In this document: piece after piece, positions 52,901-61,722 of the stretch | Layout of the letters: each line of letters starts with the position of its first letter | Numbering within the stretch: the first letter of the stretch is position 1 | Assembly: GCF_000423045.1 (NCBI RefSeq) | Contig: NZ_AUHF01000007.1 | Location: 124,001 to 188,000 of the forward strand | DNA from: Christiangramia portivictoriae DSM 23547 | Lineage (GTDB): Bacteria > Bacteroidota > Bacteroidia > Flavobacteriales > Flavobacteriaceae | Length of the DNA: 64,000 bases | Reading direction: 5' to 3' | The notes under the pieces: model-generated | The model's input: the letters and a program-made list of their open reading frames with translations, nothing else | Databases searched by the model: none | Told to the model about the DNA's origin: nothing | Program-made: the position numbers and the translations under genes

Positions 52901-54364
52901 ATCCTCCTGTTTCCAGTAATATGTATTATTGGTAGCGATCAATTTTACGTCGTGCTTCCTGGCAAATTCAACCAGAACCGGGTTCACCCTGTTCTCATCT
53001 TCCTGGTCATGGCGCATCAATTCGATATAAAGATCTTCACCAAATTCTTCTTTCCACCATAGCAAGGCTTCTTCCGCCTGTTTTTCACCAACATTCAGAA
53101 TTTTACTGGGAACTTCTCCGTAAAGATTTCCGGTAAGTACGATGAGATCCTCCTTATATTGCTTAATTACTTCCTTATCTATACGAGGCACATAATAGAA
53201 TCCATCGGTATAGGCTTTGGAGGACATCTTTGCCAAGTTATGGTAACCCTTTTTGTTCTTGGCCAGAATGACGACCTGGTACCCATTATCCTTTCTGCTC
53301 TTGTCCAGGTGGTTTTCACAAACAAAGAACTCACATCCAAGAATACCCTTTAATGGCTTTTTAATTTCATCGCCATTCTCTTCTGCTGTCGCATTATGCT
53401 CGGCGATCTTTTTATTGTAAGCTCCAATTTCTTTAACAAAGTGAAAAGCCCCCATCATGTTCGCATGATCGGTTAACGCAACAGCGCTCATATCTTCTTC
53501 TGCCGCAGCGGCGACCAGATCAGGTATGCTAATGGTAGATTGTAATACTGAAAACTGGGAGTGATTATGAAGATGAGCAAAACGTATTTCATCAAGCTTT
53601 TCAAGGTTCTCCTGAATTTCTTCATTTGAAATATCCTCTGTAGGCTGTTGCTTTTCCAGCCTCTTTCTTATTCGATCTGAAGCTTTTTTTAAGTTAATAT
53701 GTTTCAGACCTATCAACTCTATCTTCGCCGGGTTCTCTTCTGAAAAATTTTCAAAATACCCTGCCGGAACATCCAGTTCATCCAGGGTATAGATTCTCTG
53801 CCTGATAAGCTCCAGGAAACAGCGCGTAGTAGCTTCAACATCTGCGGTGGCATTGTGCGCCTCGGCAAACGGTTCATCAAATAAAAATTCATGAAGTTCT
53901 GTAAGCGTAGGTAATTTAAATTTTCCTCCACGCCCACCAGGAATTTTGCACAGCTCAGCGGTTTTCTCGGTACAGGTATCCAGAACCGGCATCTCCTGTA
54001 GGGAATTTTCAAAACTCTTTCTAATGAATTCGGCTCCCATGATATTGAGATCGAAACCTACATTCTGACCAACGATAAATTTCGATTTCTTAATGGCAAT
54101 ATTGAACTTCTCCAGCACCTCATCCAGGGAAACTCCCTGCTCAATTGCGAGATCTGTTGAAATCCCATGAATTCTTTCAGAATCATAAGGAATATCAAAG
54201 CCTTCTGGCTGTATCAGATAATCCTGATTCTCGATAAGGTTTCCCATTTCATCATGCAACTGCCAGGCGATCTGTATACAGCGTGGCCAGTTATCAGAAT
54301 CGGTTAATGGGGCATCCCATCGCTTAGGTAAACCGGTGGTTTCAGTGTCAAAAATCAGGTACAT
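49979..54364 (-). CDS. dnaE: DNA polymerase III alpha subunit with fused proofreading exonuclease
   Basis: A 1461-residue replicative polymerase. Residues 1-190 are a DEDD exonuclease (FDTETTGLP at 4-12, and FDLNIMGAEF, HNATADVEAT later), as in DnaQ/epsilon. Then comes the PHP domain (AHLHNHSQFSVLQ) and the polymerase with PDIDIDFDDEGR near 688, a helix-hairpin-helix region and an OB fold (LTIGCVVVDVQ). In many bacteria the exonuclease is a separate gene; fusion is common in Flavobacteriia. Length fits a fusion of a 1,200-residue DnaE with a 200-residue DnaQ. Confidence 0.95.
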   Translation of the reverse strand: MYLIFDTETTGLPKRWDAPLTDSDNWPRCIQIAWQLHDEMGNLIENQDYLIQPEGFDIPYDSERIHGISTDLAIEQGVSLDEVLEKFNIAIKKSKFIVGQNVGFDLNIMGAEFIRKSFENSLQEMPVLDTCTEKTAELCKIPGGRGGKFKLPTLTELHEFLFDEPFAEAHNATADVEATTRCFLELIRQRIYTLDELDVPAGYFENFSEENPAKIELIGLKHINLKKASDRIRKRLEKQQPTEDISNEEIQENLEKLDEIRFAHLHNHSQFSVLQSTISIPDLVAAAAEEDMSAVALTDHANMMGAFHFVKEIGAYNKKIAEHNATAEENGDEIKKPLKGILGCEFFVCENHLDKSRKDNGYQVVILAKNKKGYHNLAKMSSKAYTDGFYYVPRIDKEVIKQYKEDLIVLTGNLYGEVPSKILNVGEKQAEEALLWWKEEFGEDLYIELMRHDQEDENRVNPVLVEFARKHDVKLIATNNTYYWKQEDANAHDILLCVKDGEKQSTPIGRGRGYRYGLPNTEYYFKSGDEMKKLFKDLPDAISNIQEIVDKIEPFELARDVLLPAFEIPEEFQSEEDLVDGGKRGENAFLKHITFEGARKRYPEITPEIEERLNFELSVIENTGYPGYFLIVEDFIRAARAMGVSVGPGRGSAAGSVVAYCLWITNIDPIKYDLLFERFLNPDRVSMPDIDIDFDDEGRSRVMDYVIEKYGANQVAQIITYGTMAAKSSIRDTARVLDLPLMDSDRIAKLIPNTKLGKLFAMDEKTIRSKFRGDEIEKINELLNIAEGDDLESETVNQARILEGSVRNTGIHACGVIITPGDITNYVPVSVAKDSELYVTQFDNSVVESAGLLKMDFLGLKTLTLIKDTVKIVKGRHDIDLDPDSFPLDDEETYKLFQRGETVGIFQYESPGMQKHMQALKPTVFDDLIAMNALYRPGPMEYIPSFIARKHGDEEISYDLPEMEEYLEETYGITVYQEQVMLLSQKLAGFSKGEADMLRKAMGKKLVALLAQLKPKFIDGGNAKGHPAEVLEKIWKDWEAFASYAFNKSHSTCYAWIAYQTAYLKAHYPAEYMAAVLSNNMNDIKQVTFFMEECKRMKLNVLGPDVNESYYKFSVNKENAVRFGMGAIKGVGSGAVATIVENRKSKEGPYRSIFDMAKRIDLRAANKKAFENLALAGGFDGFGGTHRAQYFHDDGNGMSFLEKVVKYAQKFQESQNSSQVSLFGEASDVQIPEPEVPPCSEWGTMEKLRREKEVVGIYISGHPLDDFRIEMSYFCNGKLSDCRELENIVNRELTIGCVVVDVQHRVSKNGKGWAIFTVEDYDESYEFKIFGEEYLRMKHFFVPNNFIHLKIFVKEGWTNKDTGKKGEPRIQFRDISLLHDIMDKNAKKLTIQLDVQDLKAEKIQWLNETFNTHKGDCQLQFIVYDMAEQVKLKMPSRKRKVQISQELIEELEKEQYMYKLN

Positions 54365-54485
54365 TCCTTGGTATTTAGAGCCTTAAAAGAAGATAATCAG
54401 TCGGTTGCTTTTCGCCAACCTTCCGCGCTAAATTAATGAACTTTGAGGCTGATAAAAAACTTTGTTTTAAGGAATTATTAACCAT

Positions 54486-54531
54486 AAAAAAAGCCTCACA
54501 AAATTCTGAAAATACAGAAATTCTGTGAGGC
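54486..54531 (-). terminator. Terminator downstream of the DUF2383 gene
   Basis: Minus strand: GCCTCACA, further pairing TTCTG/CAGAA, TGTGAGGC, then a run of seven T. Long stem with short bulges. It separates the DUF2383 gene from dnaE. The rest of the 54365-54634 gap holds no gene; a 64-codon minus-strand frame that crosses the hairpin is not supported. Confidence 0.8.
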
Positions 54532-54634
54532 CTGATACGAACACAAAAAACTACTACTACTTCAATCAAACATGGTTCGCATCATTATCTTCAACAAAAG
54601 ATCAGACCGGTTCATTTCTGATCTTCAGTCATTC

Positions 54635-55081
54635 TTAGGCGATATCTTCTAACGCCTTTACTTCGTTAAGAGATGCTACGATCGCATTCTTTTGCTTCAT
54701 CAATACATTTCCTGTACTTGCTGGAACTTCAGAATCTTTTAAGATCTCTTCATACTCTTCTACTGCAGCTTTTTCTCCTCTAATGGCTTCTTCAAGAACT
54801 GCCTCATCTTTATCTCCGGACAAGCTTGCTTTTAAATTCATCCATCCTCTATGCAGATCTCCCGCGATGCTGGTTCCTTTGTCTGGAGTTTCACCAAAAT
54901 TGCTGATCTCAGCTTTCAATTCATGTCCAAAATCGTAACGTTCCTGAGCACGTGCAGAGAAAAAACTTTTTAATCGTTGGTTATTTACTTTTTCAGCTGC
55001 CAGTTTATATCCTTTCTCAGCGTCATAATTCTTTTCTAGTAACTCATTAAGTTTCTTAGATACATTTTCTGAATAACTCAT
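54635..55081 (-). CDS. PA2169/DUF2383 four-helix-bundle protein
   Basis: A 148-residue all-helical protein of the DUF2383/PA2169 type, a ferritin-like four-helix bundle. It has LLEKNYDAEKGYKLAAEKV, RAQERYDFGHELKAEI, GDLHRGWMNLKASLSGD and ECERGEDAAL-like AIRGEKAAVEEYEEIL segments. It is thought to be a stress-related protein; metal binding is not shown. I start at the ATG that gives MSYSENVSKK; six codons upstream are probably leader. Confidence 0.86.
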   Translation of the reverse strand: MSYSENVSKKLNELLEKNYDAEKGYKLAAEKVNNQRLKSFFSARAQERYDFGHELKAEISNFGETPDKGTSIAGDLHRGWMNLKASLSGDKDEAVLEEAIRGEKAAVEEYEEILKDSEVPASTGNVLMKQKNAIVASLNEVKALEDIA

Positions 55082-55288
55082 TGCTTTATTTTTTTTCATA
55101 TTAGTTACCCAAAGATATGCTGCGAAAACCTCGATAACAACCTATTTAACAGGGTTTAGCACTAATTAACCTCTTTTAACAGCAAACCTATTTTTTAACG
55201 AAAATTACTCCCAAATCAAGATTTTTACCACGCCAAATCAGCCATTTTAAATTATAGAGCTAAAGTATTCAGAATTAGAAAAATGTAG

Positions 55289-55296
55289 TATCTTTG
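55289..55296 (+). promoter_or_regulatory. Putative -7 element of rpsP-rimM
   Basis: TATCTTTG, matching TAnnTTTG, 46 bases before the rpsP ATG. The -33 part is weak. Confidence 0.5.
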
Positions 55297-55342
55297 CAGC
55301 CTTATTAATAATCGGGGTCGAGAACCTCAAAATTTAATTTTT

Positions 55343-55933
55343 ATGCCAGTAAAAATAAGATTACAAAGACACGGTAAAAAAGGAAAACCTTTTTTCTGGA
55401 TCGTAGCAGCGGATACACGCGCTAAAAGAGATGGTAAATTTCTTGACAAATTAGGAATTTACAATCCAAACACAAATCCTGCAACTATCGAATTAGATGT
55501 TGATGGAGCTGTAAAATGGCTACAGAACGGTGCTCAGCCAACTGACACTGCTCGTGCAATTCTTTCTTACAAAGGAGCTTTACTTAAGAAACACCTTGCA
55601 GGTGGAGTTAAGAAAGGTGCTTTAACTGAAGAGCAGGCTGAAGAGAAATTCAACGCCTGGTTGGAAGAGAAAGAAGGAAAAGTAGACGCAAAGAAAGATT
55701 CTTTGACGAAAGCTCAGGAAGCTGAAAAAGCGAAAGCTCTTGAAGCTGAAAAAGAAGTAAATGCCAAGCGTGAAGCAGAAGCTCAGGAAGCTGCAGATGC
55801 TGAAGCAAAAGCTGCTGCTGAAGCTGCTGCAACTGCAGAAGCTACAGACGAGGCAACTGTTGAAGCCGCTGAAGAAGAACTGGGAGCTGCAACTGCAGAA
55901 GAAGCTAATACTGAAGACAAGAAAGACGCTTAA
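55343..55933 (+). CDS. rpsP: Ribosomal protein S16 with long acidic/alanine-rich tail
   Basis: The first 85 residues are a normal S16 ([33 protein letters not shown]). The protein then runs to 196 residues through a lysine/glutamate/alanine-rich tail (about 95-196) with many AEA and EAA repeats, probably helical or disordered. Typical S16 is 80-90 residues; tails of this kind are common in Flavobacteriia. Encoded 11 bases before rimM, the usual pairing with a ribosome-maturation factor. Confidence 0.95.
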   Translation: MPVKIRLQRHGKKGKPFFWIVAADTRAKRDGKFLDKLGIYNPNTNPATIELDVDGAVKWLQNGAQPTDTARAILSYKGALLKKHLAGGVKKGALTEEQAEEKFNAWLEEKEGKVDAKKDSLTKAQEAEKAKALEAEKEVNAKREAEAQEAADAEAKAAAEAAATAEATDEATVEAAEEELGAATAEEANTEDKKDA

Positions 55934-55944
55934 AACAGTAGACG

Positions 55945-56472
55945 ATGACGAAGGAAGAATGTTTCTACCTGGGGCGCATCGTCGCAAAATTTAGTTTTAA
56001 AGGTGAGGTGCTCATTAAACTGGACACCGATGAACCTGAACTTTACACAGAAATGGAATCGGTTTTCGTTGAATACAACGAAAACCTGGTTCCATTTTTT
56101 ATTGAAAGATCTTATCTCCATAAAAGCACGCTATTAAGAGCCAAGATCGAAGACATCGATACCGAGCAGGATGCGGAAGATATGATTGGAGCAGAACTCT
56201 ATCTGCCTCTCGAACAGTTACCAGAACTTCCCGACGATAAATTTTATTTCCATGAAATAATAGGTTATGATGTTATCGATCAACAGCATGGGAATATCGG
56301 AAAAATCGTTTCTATCAACGACTCCACAGCTCAGGCCCTATTCGAAATTGATCAAGCTGGCAAACAGATCCTGATCCCTATGAATGATGAATTTATCGAC
56401 AAGGTAGATAAAAAGAACAAGGAAATCAGGGTCATCACGCCAGAAGGACTTGTAGCCCTTTACCTCGGCTAA
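55945..56472 (+). CDS. rimM: Ribosome maturation factor RimM
   Basis: A 175-residue protein: N-terminal RimM domain (YLGRIVAKFSFKGEVLIKLDTDEP) and a C-terminal PRC barrel (FYFHEIIGYDVIDQQHGNIGKIVSI). It helps to assemble the head of the 30S subunit, binding S19. It follows rpsP, as is usual, and its stop overlaps the convergent ald gene by 4 bases. Confidence 0.95.
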   Translation: MTKEECFYLGRIVAKFSFKGEVLIKLDTDEPELYTEMESVFVEYNENLVPFFIERSYLHKSTLLRAKIEDIDTEQDAEDMIGAELYLPLEQLPELPDDKFYFHEIIGYDVIDQQHGNIGKIVSINDSTAQALFEIDQAGKQILIPMNDEFIDKVDKKNKEIRVITPEGLVALYLG

Positions 56473-57569
56473 GCATAGCTTTCATTCCAGCCAAAAGCCT
56501 CTAAGATTGGCTTATAAACCACATTCCCACCAACGATATTCAAACCTTTCGCCAGTAATTGATCTTCATCACATGCTTTTTTCCAACCGGCATCTGCCAA
56601 TTTAAGAACATAAGGAAGGGTGACATTGGTTAAAGCAAGCGTAGAGGTATATGGAACCGCTCCTGGCATATTTGCCACGCAGTAATGCACGATATGATCG
56701 ATAATGTATGCCGGATCCTCGTGGGTCGTGGGTCTCGTGGTTTCAATACACCCTCCCTGATCTACCGCTACATCCACGATTACCGAACCAGGTTGCATTG
56801 TCTTCAGCATATCTCTGGTAACCAGTTTTGGAGCCTTTGCTCCGGTAATAAGCACTCCGCCCACAACAAGATCTGTGGTTTTTAGATGCTTCCTGATATT
56901 GTATTCATTGGAAAATTCGGTCACCACATGGCTCGGCATGATATCATTCACATACCTCAACTTATGCATGTTCACGTCAAGAACAGTGACCTGGGCACCT
57001 AATCCCGCTGCCATCTTCGCTGCCTGTATCCCTACTACTCCAGCGCCAAGAACAAGAACCTTTCCCGGTGGGACACCCGGAACACCCCCAAGAAGCAGCC
57101 CTTTACCCTGTACAGGCTTTTCGAGATATTTGGCTCCCTGCTGAATAGCCATCCTTCCAGCTACCTCGCTCATAGGTGTTAATAATGGCAAAGTGCCGTC
57201 GCGATCCTCTACCGTTTCATAAGCAATACACACAGAATTACTTCGCATCATGGCTTCTGTGAGGTTCTGGTTGGAAGCAAAATGGAAATAGGTAAACACC
57301 ACCTGCCCCTCTCTTATAAGATCATATTCCTGCTCGATGGGTTCTTTCACTTTTACGATCATGTCGCTCACCTCGTAAACCCGATCTATAGAAGGAAGTA
57401 TGGTGGCACCAGCCGCATGATAATCCTTGTCATCAAAACCGCTGGAATCACCCGCAGCGGATTGCACATAGACCTGATGGCCCTTTTTGGAAAGTTCGAG
57501 CACCCCTGCTGGAGTTACTCCTACCCTGTTCTCATTATTTTTAATCTCCTTGGGAATTCCAATTTTCAT
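56469..57569 (-). CDS. ald: Alanine dehydrogenase
   Basis: A 366-residue NAD-dependent alanine dehydrogenase converting alanine to pyruvate and ammonia, or the reverse. N-terminal substrate part (KIGIPKEIKNNENRVGVTPAG) and Rossmann domain (VLVLGAGVVGIQAA), plus the late VDQGGCIETTRPTTH motif. Length is normal. Convergent with rimM and transcribed alone. Confidence 0.93.
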   Translation of the reverse strand: MKIGIPKEIKNNENRVGVTPAGVLELSKKGHQVYVQSAAGDSSGFDDKDYHAAGATILPSIDRVYEVSDMIVKVKEPIEQEYDLIREGQVVFTYFHFASNQNLTEAMMRSNSVCIAYETVEDRDGTLPLLTPMSEVAGRMAIQQGAKYLEKPVQGKGLLLGGVPGVPPGKVLVLGAGVVGIQAAKMAAGLGAQVTVLDVNMHKLRYVNDIMPSHVVTEFSNEYNIRKHLKTTDLVVGGVLITGAKAPKLVTRDMLKTMQPGSVIVDVAVDQGGCIETTRPTTHEDPAYIIDHIVHYCVANMPGAVPYTSTLALTNVTLPYVLKLADAGWKKACDEDQLLAKGLNIVGGNVVYKPILEAFGWNESYA

Positions 57570-57606
57570 AGTTGATAAATTAGTTTCCGAAAAATAAGAA
57601 AGAAAA

Positions 57607-57651
57607 TAAAAAAAGGGGTGTAAAAAGTTATAAATAACTTTTTACACCCCT
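57607..57651 (-). terminator. Terminator of leuS
   Basis: A perfect 18-base inverted repeat, AGGGGTGTAAAAAGTTAT at 57614-57631 and its complement at 57634-57651, with a two-base loop. On the minus strand a T run follows. It begins 21 bases past the leuS stop. Confidence 0.92.
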
Positions 57652-57671
57652 AACTAATAATTTAAAGGGGG

Positions 57672-60485
57672 TTATGTTACGATATTTACAATTTTACCTG
57701 GGACAACTATCACTTTTTTAGGGGTTGATCCTGAAAGTTGATTCTTTGTTCTTTCATCTTCAAGAACATTTTTCTCAATTTCATCCTTACTCAGGTCCAT
57801 GGGCAGCTCGATCGTAAATCTCATTTTCCCGTTAAAAGATACCGGATAATTCTTCTTGCTTTCTACAAGATACTTTTCCTCAAATTCCGGATAATTCGCA
57901 GTTGTAATGGATTTATCATGACCAAGTTTTTGCCAAAGCTCTTCTGCTATATGCGGTGCATAAGGAGCGATCAATACGGCTAGCGGCTCAAGAACTTCCC
58001 TGCTGGAACATTTCTGTGCGGTTAACTCATTTACACAAATCATAAAGGTGGAAACTGAAGTATTGAAACTAAAGTCTTCGATATCTTCTGTTACTTTTTT
58101 GATGGTTTTGTGCAAGGACTTCAGAGAATCTGCAGAGGCCTTCTTAGCTGAAACCTGAAAATCTGCCCCATTATGGTACAGCTTCCAGAACTTCTTTAGA
58201 AAATTGTGTACACCCGTAATTCCAGCTGTATTCCAGGGCTTTGCCTGTTCCAGTGGTCCCAGGAACATTTCGTACATTCTTAGTGTATCTGCACCATATC
58301 TTTCACAGATCTCATCTGGATTCACCACATTATATTTGGACTTGGACATTTTCTCCACTTCCCTGCCCACGATGTAACGACCGTCTTCCAACACGAATTT
58401 GGCTTCTGCGAATTCCGGTCTCCATTTTTTGAAACCTTCCACGTCAAGCTCGTCTGAAGCATTCACCAATGATACATCCACATGAATTGGCTGCACATTA
58501 TTACCCTTGATCTGGGTGGCGGAAATAAAAACATTCTCTCCTTCCAGCCTGTATACAAAAGCACTGGTTCCCAGGATCATTCCCTGGTTGATCAACTTTT
58601 TGAATGGCTCTTCAACACTCAGTTTTCCTCGATCGCTAAGAAATTTAGTCCAGAACCTGGAATACAGCAAGTGTCCCGTAGCGTGCTCACTCCCACCAAT
58701 GTATAGATCGACATTCTCCCAGTACTGCTGAGCCTCTTCAGAAACAAATACATCTGGGTTACCAGCATCCATGTATCTAAAAAGATACCAGCTACTACCG
58801 GCCCATCCTGGCATGGTGTTCAATTCCAGCTGAAATACCGTTGAGTTATTGATCTTATCATTAGAAACTACCTCATTTTTTTCAGTATCCCACGCCCAGT
58901 TGGTAGCATTCCCTAAAGGTGGTTCGCCAGATTCAGTAGGAAGGTATTTTTCAACTTCTGGCAATCTCAATGGAAGATGCTCAAGATCTATCATTTTTGG
59001 CAGTCCATTCACGTAGTAAACAGGAAATGGCTCTCCCCAATATCTTTGTCGGCTAAAGACAGCGTCTCTAAGCCTGTAATTTGTTTTACCATAGCCCTGA
59101 CCTGTTTTTTCAAGCTCAAGGATCACCCGGTTGAGTGCTTCTTTGTATTCCAGCCCGCTAAGAAAATCTGAATTTGCGATTACCGTTCCTTCTTTCCCCG
59201 CATGTGCTTCCTGCGAGACATCAACGTCTTTGAAAATATTAGTTATGGGAAGATCGAAATGCCTTGCAAAATCATGATCCCGCTGGTCCCCGCAAGGAAC
59301 AGCCATCACGGCGCCGGTTCCATATCCTGCCAGCACATAATCCCCAATCCAGATTGGAATTGGCTCTTTTGTAAAAGGATGTTCTGCATAAGCTCCGGTG
59401 AAAGCACCACTAATGGTCTTTACATCTGCCATACGTTCCCGCTCACTTCGTTTCGCTGTAGCCTCGATATAAGCCTCTACTTCTTGCCGGCGATCTTCAG
59501 TAGTTATTTTAGATACAAGTTCATGTTCCGGAGCAAGTGTCATAAAATTGACTCCAAAAATGGTATCAGGTCTAGTAGTGAAAACTTCAAATTCTGCATC
59601 GCTGTTCATTACTTTGAACGCAACCTGGGCACCTACAGATTTCCCTATCCAGTTACGCTGACTCTCCTTCAGACTTTCGGTCCAGTCCAGTTTATTCAGA
59701 TCCTGCAGCAATCTTTCAGCGAAAGCTGAGATTCTCATGCTCCACTGAGTCATTTTTTTTCGAATAACCGGGTAACCTCCTCTTTCAGAAACACCATTAA
59801 CGATCTCGTCATTTGCCAGAACAGTTCCCAGTTGCGGGCACCAGTTCACTTCAGTTTCAGCAAGATAGGTTAGTCGGTATTTTAATAAGATCTGTTCTTT
59901 CTCATCTTCAGCATATTGAGCCCAGTCTTCCGCAGAAAATTCAGCAATATCAGCATCACAGGCAGCGTTCACCCGGGTATTCCCTTCCGAAGAAAATAGC
60001 TCCACAAGTTCAGACACCGGCCTGGATTTTTCAGCTTCCAGATCATACCAGCTCTCGAATAACTGGATAAATATCCATTGTGTCCATTTATAATAATCTG
60101 GCTCGCTGGTACGCACTTCCCGACTCCAGTCAAAGGAAAACCCGATCTTGTCAAGTTGTTCGCGATAACGGGCAATGTTATTTTGTGTTGTAAGCGCAGG
60201 ATGCTGACCCGTCTGAATCGCATACTGCTCTGCCGGAAGCCCAAAACTGTCGTATCCCTGTGGATGCAACACGTTAAAGCCTTTGTGACGTTTATACCTT
60301 GCATAGATATCACTGGCGATATACCCGAGAGGATGCCCTACATGCAGACCTGCTCCGGAAGGATATGGAAACATATCGAGCACATAGTATTTTGGTTTCT
60401 CAGAAGTATTGAAAGCTTTGAACGTCTGGTTTTCTGCCCAGTATTTCTGCCATTTCTCCTCAATCTTATTAAAGTGGTAACTCAT
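57672..60485 (-). CDS. leuS: Leucyl-tRNA synthetase
   Basis: A 937-residue class I synthetase: HIGH-type motif in PYPSGAGLHVGHPLGY (about 38-53), a CP1 editing domain (TTRPDTIFGVNFM), and KMSKS near residue 715. It is longer than E. coli LeuS (860) but in the Bacteroidota range. A structured leader lies between its promoter and start. Single gene with its own strong terminator. Confidence 0.96.
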   Translation of the reverse strand: MSYHFNKIEEKWQKYWAENQTFKAFNTSEKPKYYVLDMFPYPSGAGLHVGHPLGYIASDIYARYKRHKGFNVLHPQGYDSFGLPAEQYAIQTGQHPALTTQNNIARYREQLDKIGFSFDWSREVRTSEPDYYKWTQWIFIQLFESWYDLEAEKSRPVSELVELFSSEGNTRVNAACDADIAEFSAEDWAQYAEDEKEQILLKYRLTYLAETEVNWCPQLGTVLANDEIVNGVSERGGYPVIRKKMTQWSMRISAFAERLLQDLNKLDWTESLKESQRNWIGKSVGAQVAFKVMNSDAEFEVFTTRPDTIFGVNFMTLAPEHELVSKITTEDRRQEVEAYIEATAKRSERERMADVKTISGAFTGAYAEHPFTKEPIPIWIGDYVLAGYGTGAVMAVPCGDQRDHDFARHFDLPITNIFKDVDVSQEAHAGKEGTVIANSDFLSGLEYKEALNRVILELEKTGQGYGKTNYRLRDAVFSRQRYWGEPFPVYYVNGLPKMIDLEHLPLRLPEVEKYLPTESGEPPLGNATNWAWDTEKNEVVSNDKINNSTVFQLELNTMPGWAGSSWYLFRYMDAGNPDVFVSEEAQQYWENVDLYIGGSEHATGHLLYSRFWTKFLSDRGKLSVEEPFKKLINQGMILGTSAFVYRLEGENVFISATQIKGNNVQPIHVDVSLVNASDELDVEGFKKWRPEFAEAKFVLEDGRYIVGREVEKMSKSKYNVVNPDEICERYGADTLRMYEMFLGPLEQAKPWNTAGITGVHNFLKKFWKLYHNGADFQVSAKKASADSLKSLHKTIKKVTEDIEDFSFNTSVSTFMICVNELTAQKCSSREVLEPLAVLIAPYAPHIAEELWQKLGHDKSITTANYPEFEEKYLVESKKNYPVSFNGKMRFTIELPMDLSKDEIEKNVLEDERTKNQLSGSTPKKVIVVPGKIVNIVT

Positions 60486-60510
60486 GTGATATTTGCTTAA
60501 CTAAATTCTT

Positions 60511-60570
60511 ATGGCCTGCCCGGGAAAGTTTATAAACCCGAGTCACAGACAGCGGGATCTCTCCTGCCAT
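60511..60570 (-). promoter_or_regulatory. Structured 5' leader of leuS
   Basis: The transcript between promoter and leuS can fold with an outer stem ATGGC/GCCAT (60566-60570/60511-60515). Inside, CTCGGG (60537-60542) can pair either with CCCGGG (60519-60524, loop TTTATAAACTTT) or with an earlier CCCG (60553-60556). The choice between two stems is what riboswitches and attenuators show. There is no terminator T run. Compare with the Flavo-1 RNA family, whose consensus I cannot check. Confidence 0.5.
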
Positions 60571-60583
60571 TTTTATATGGACG

Positions 60584-60591
60584 CAAAAATA
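60584..60591 (-). promoter_or_regulatory. Putative -7 element of leuS
   Basis: Minus strand TATTTTTG, matching TAnnTTTG, about 100 bases before the leuS ATG; this leaves a leader of about 90 bases. The -33 part is TTG-like at best. Confidence 0.5.
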
Positions 60592-60622
60592 CAATTTTAA
60601 AGGACTTTTATAGCGCTATGAA

Positions 60623-61558
60623 TTAACACTTAAGGGTTTTTCTTGCCTGCTCTTCCATAGGCTTCAGGCATTCGTAGATCATTTTATTCACAGGAGTTTC
60701 GATTCCCAGTCGCTCTCCTTCCCTAACGATAAAGCCATTGAAGTTTTCGATTTCTGAAGGTTTTCCCTCCATAATGTCTCTTTGAGTGGAAGCTGTAGTT
60801 CCTTCTGGCTGATTTTCGATGATCTGGAACTCTTTTTCAAGGTGCTCCTCATTAAGCGCAATTCCCCGGGCATTGGCAACCTTCCTGATCTCTTCGGAAG
60901 TTTTCTTCATAAGATCAAACAGGTAGTCATTACTTCGAATCTTGTCGATACTTACCCGCGTGAGCCCTCCAATCCCGCTGATGGTACAGATAAACAAAAA
61001 CTTTTTCCAGATCTCCAGTTGAATATTTTCCGGATTAAGAAAATCGATCTTAGCCTCTGAAAACACAGAGCATAATTTCGAAACACGTTCAGACCTGCTG
61101 TTATCTGCTTCGCCAAAAACAATCCTTGGCTCAAAAGAGGCGTGTTTGATCTTCCCAGGTTTTTCAATAAAACTTACGATAAAACATAAACCGGCAAGTA
61201 CATTTTCCTTCGGAAGTACCCTGGTCAATTTCTCGTAATTATCGGCTCCATTTTGTAAAGGCAGCACGATCGTGTCCTTAGTTATGATATTTTTTAATGC
61301 TGAAGCAACCTCTGGCAATTGCCAGCTTTTAACTCCCAGCAACACTAGATCGGGTGTTTCAGCTTCACTTACTTTGCTTGTAACTATTTTAGGATACACG
61401 GTAATATCACCATTAATGCTTTCCAATTGCAGGCCTGATTCTTTGATCGCCCGCATATGTTCACCACGAGCAATAAAACTTACCCTATGACCCGATTCTG
61501 CCAGTCTCGCACCAAAATAACCACCTACACCTCCTGCACCGTAAACTAAGATTTTCAT
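60623..61558 (-). CDS. panE: 2-dehydropantoate 2-reductase (ApbA/PanE family)
   Basis: A 311-residue NADP-dependent reductase with the N-terminal GAGGVGGYFGARL and the family pattern VLLGVKSWQLPEVA, LPLQNGADN. The C-terminal helical domain contains TTASTQRDIMEGKPSEIENFNG, the ligand-binding loop. It makes pantoate for coenzyme A; several paralogues of this family exist with other substrates, so the exact substrate is less certain. Divergent from ftsX. Confidence 0.87.
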   Translation of the reverse strand: MKILVYGAGGVGGYFGARLAESGHRVSFIARGEHMRAIKESGLQLESINGDITVYPKIVTSKVSEAETPDLVLLGVKSWQLPEVASALKNIITKDTIVLPLQNGADNYEKLTRVLPKENVLAGLCFIVSFIEKPGKIKHASFEPRIVFGEADNSRSERVSKLCSVFSEAKIDFLNPENIQLEIWKKFLFICTISGIGGLTRVSIDKIRSNDYLFDLMKKTSEEIRKVANARGIALNEEHLEKEFQIIENQPEGTTASTQRDIMEGKPSEIENFNGFIVREGERLGIETPVNKMIYECLKPMEEQARKTLKC

Positions 61559-61722
61559 AAATGTGTTTTGCTCAAATGTACTTATTTCAATGCAAGCTGA
61601 AAATTAGCCGGCACAAACCCTGAAGCCACTTCTACCACATCCAATATTTTTAAAAGTTTAAACGTTTTAAATATTGAGAAAGCTGAACTTTCTTATTTTT
61701 ACAAAAAATCTGAAGTCACTAT

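Noticed and set aside
54375-54569. 64-codon frame between dnaE and the DUF2383 gene
   Set aside because: It runs through the terminator hairpin and has no family or signal.
55622-55987. 121-codon minus-strand frame rich in Cys, Ser and Phe
   Set aside because: Shadow of the Ala/Glu/Lys repeats of the S16 tail.
59202-59729. 175-codon plus-strand frame inside leuS
   Set aside because: Antisense of the conserved LeuS body, with no motif of its own.
61630-61700. AT-rich near-palindromes between panE and ftsX
   Set aside because: Arms such as AATATTT/AAATATT are too weak and AT-rich to separate from chance in this divergent promoter region.
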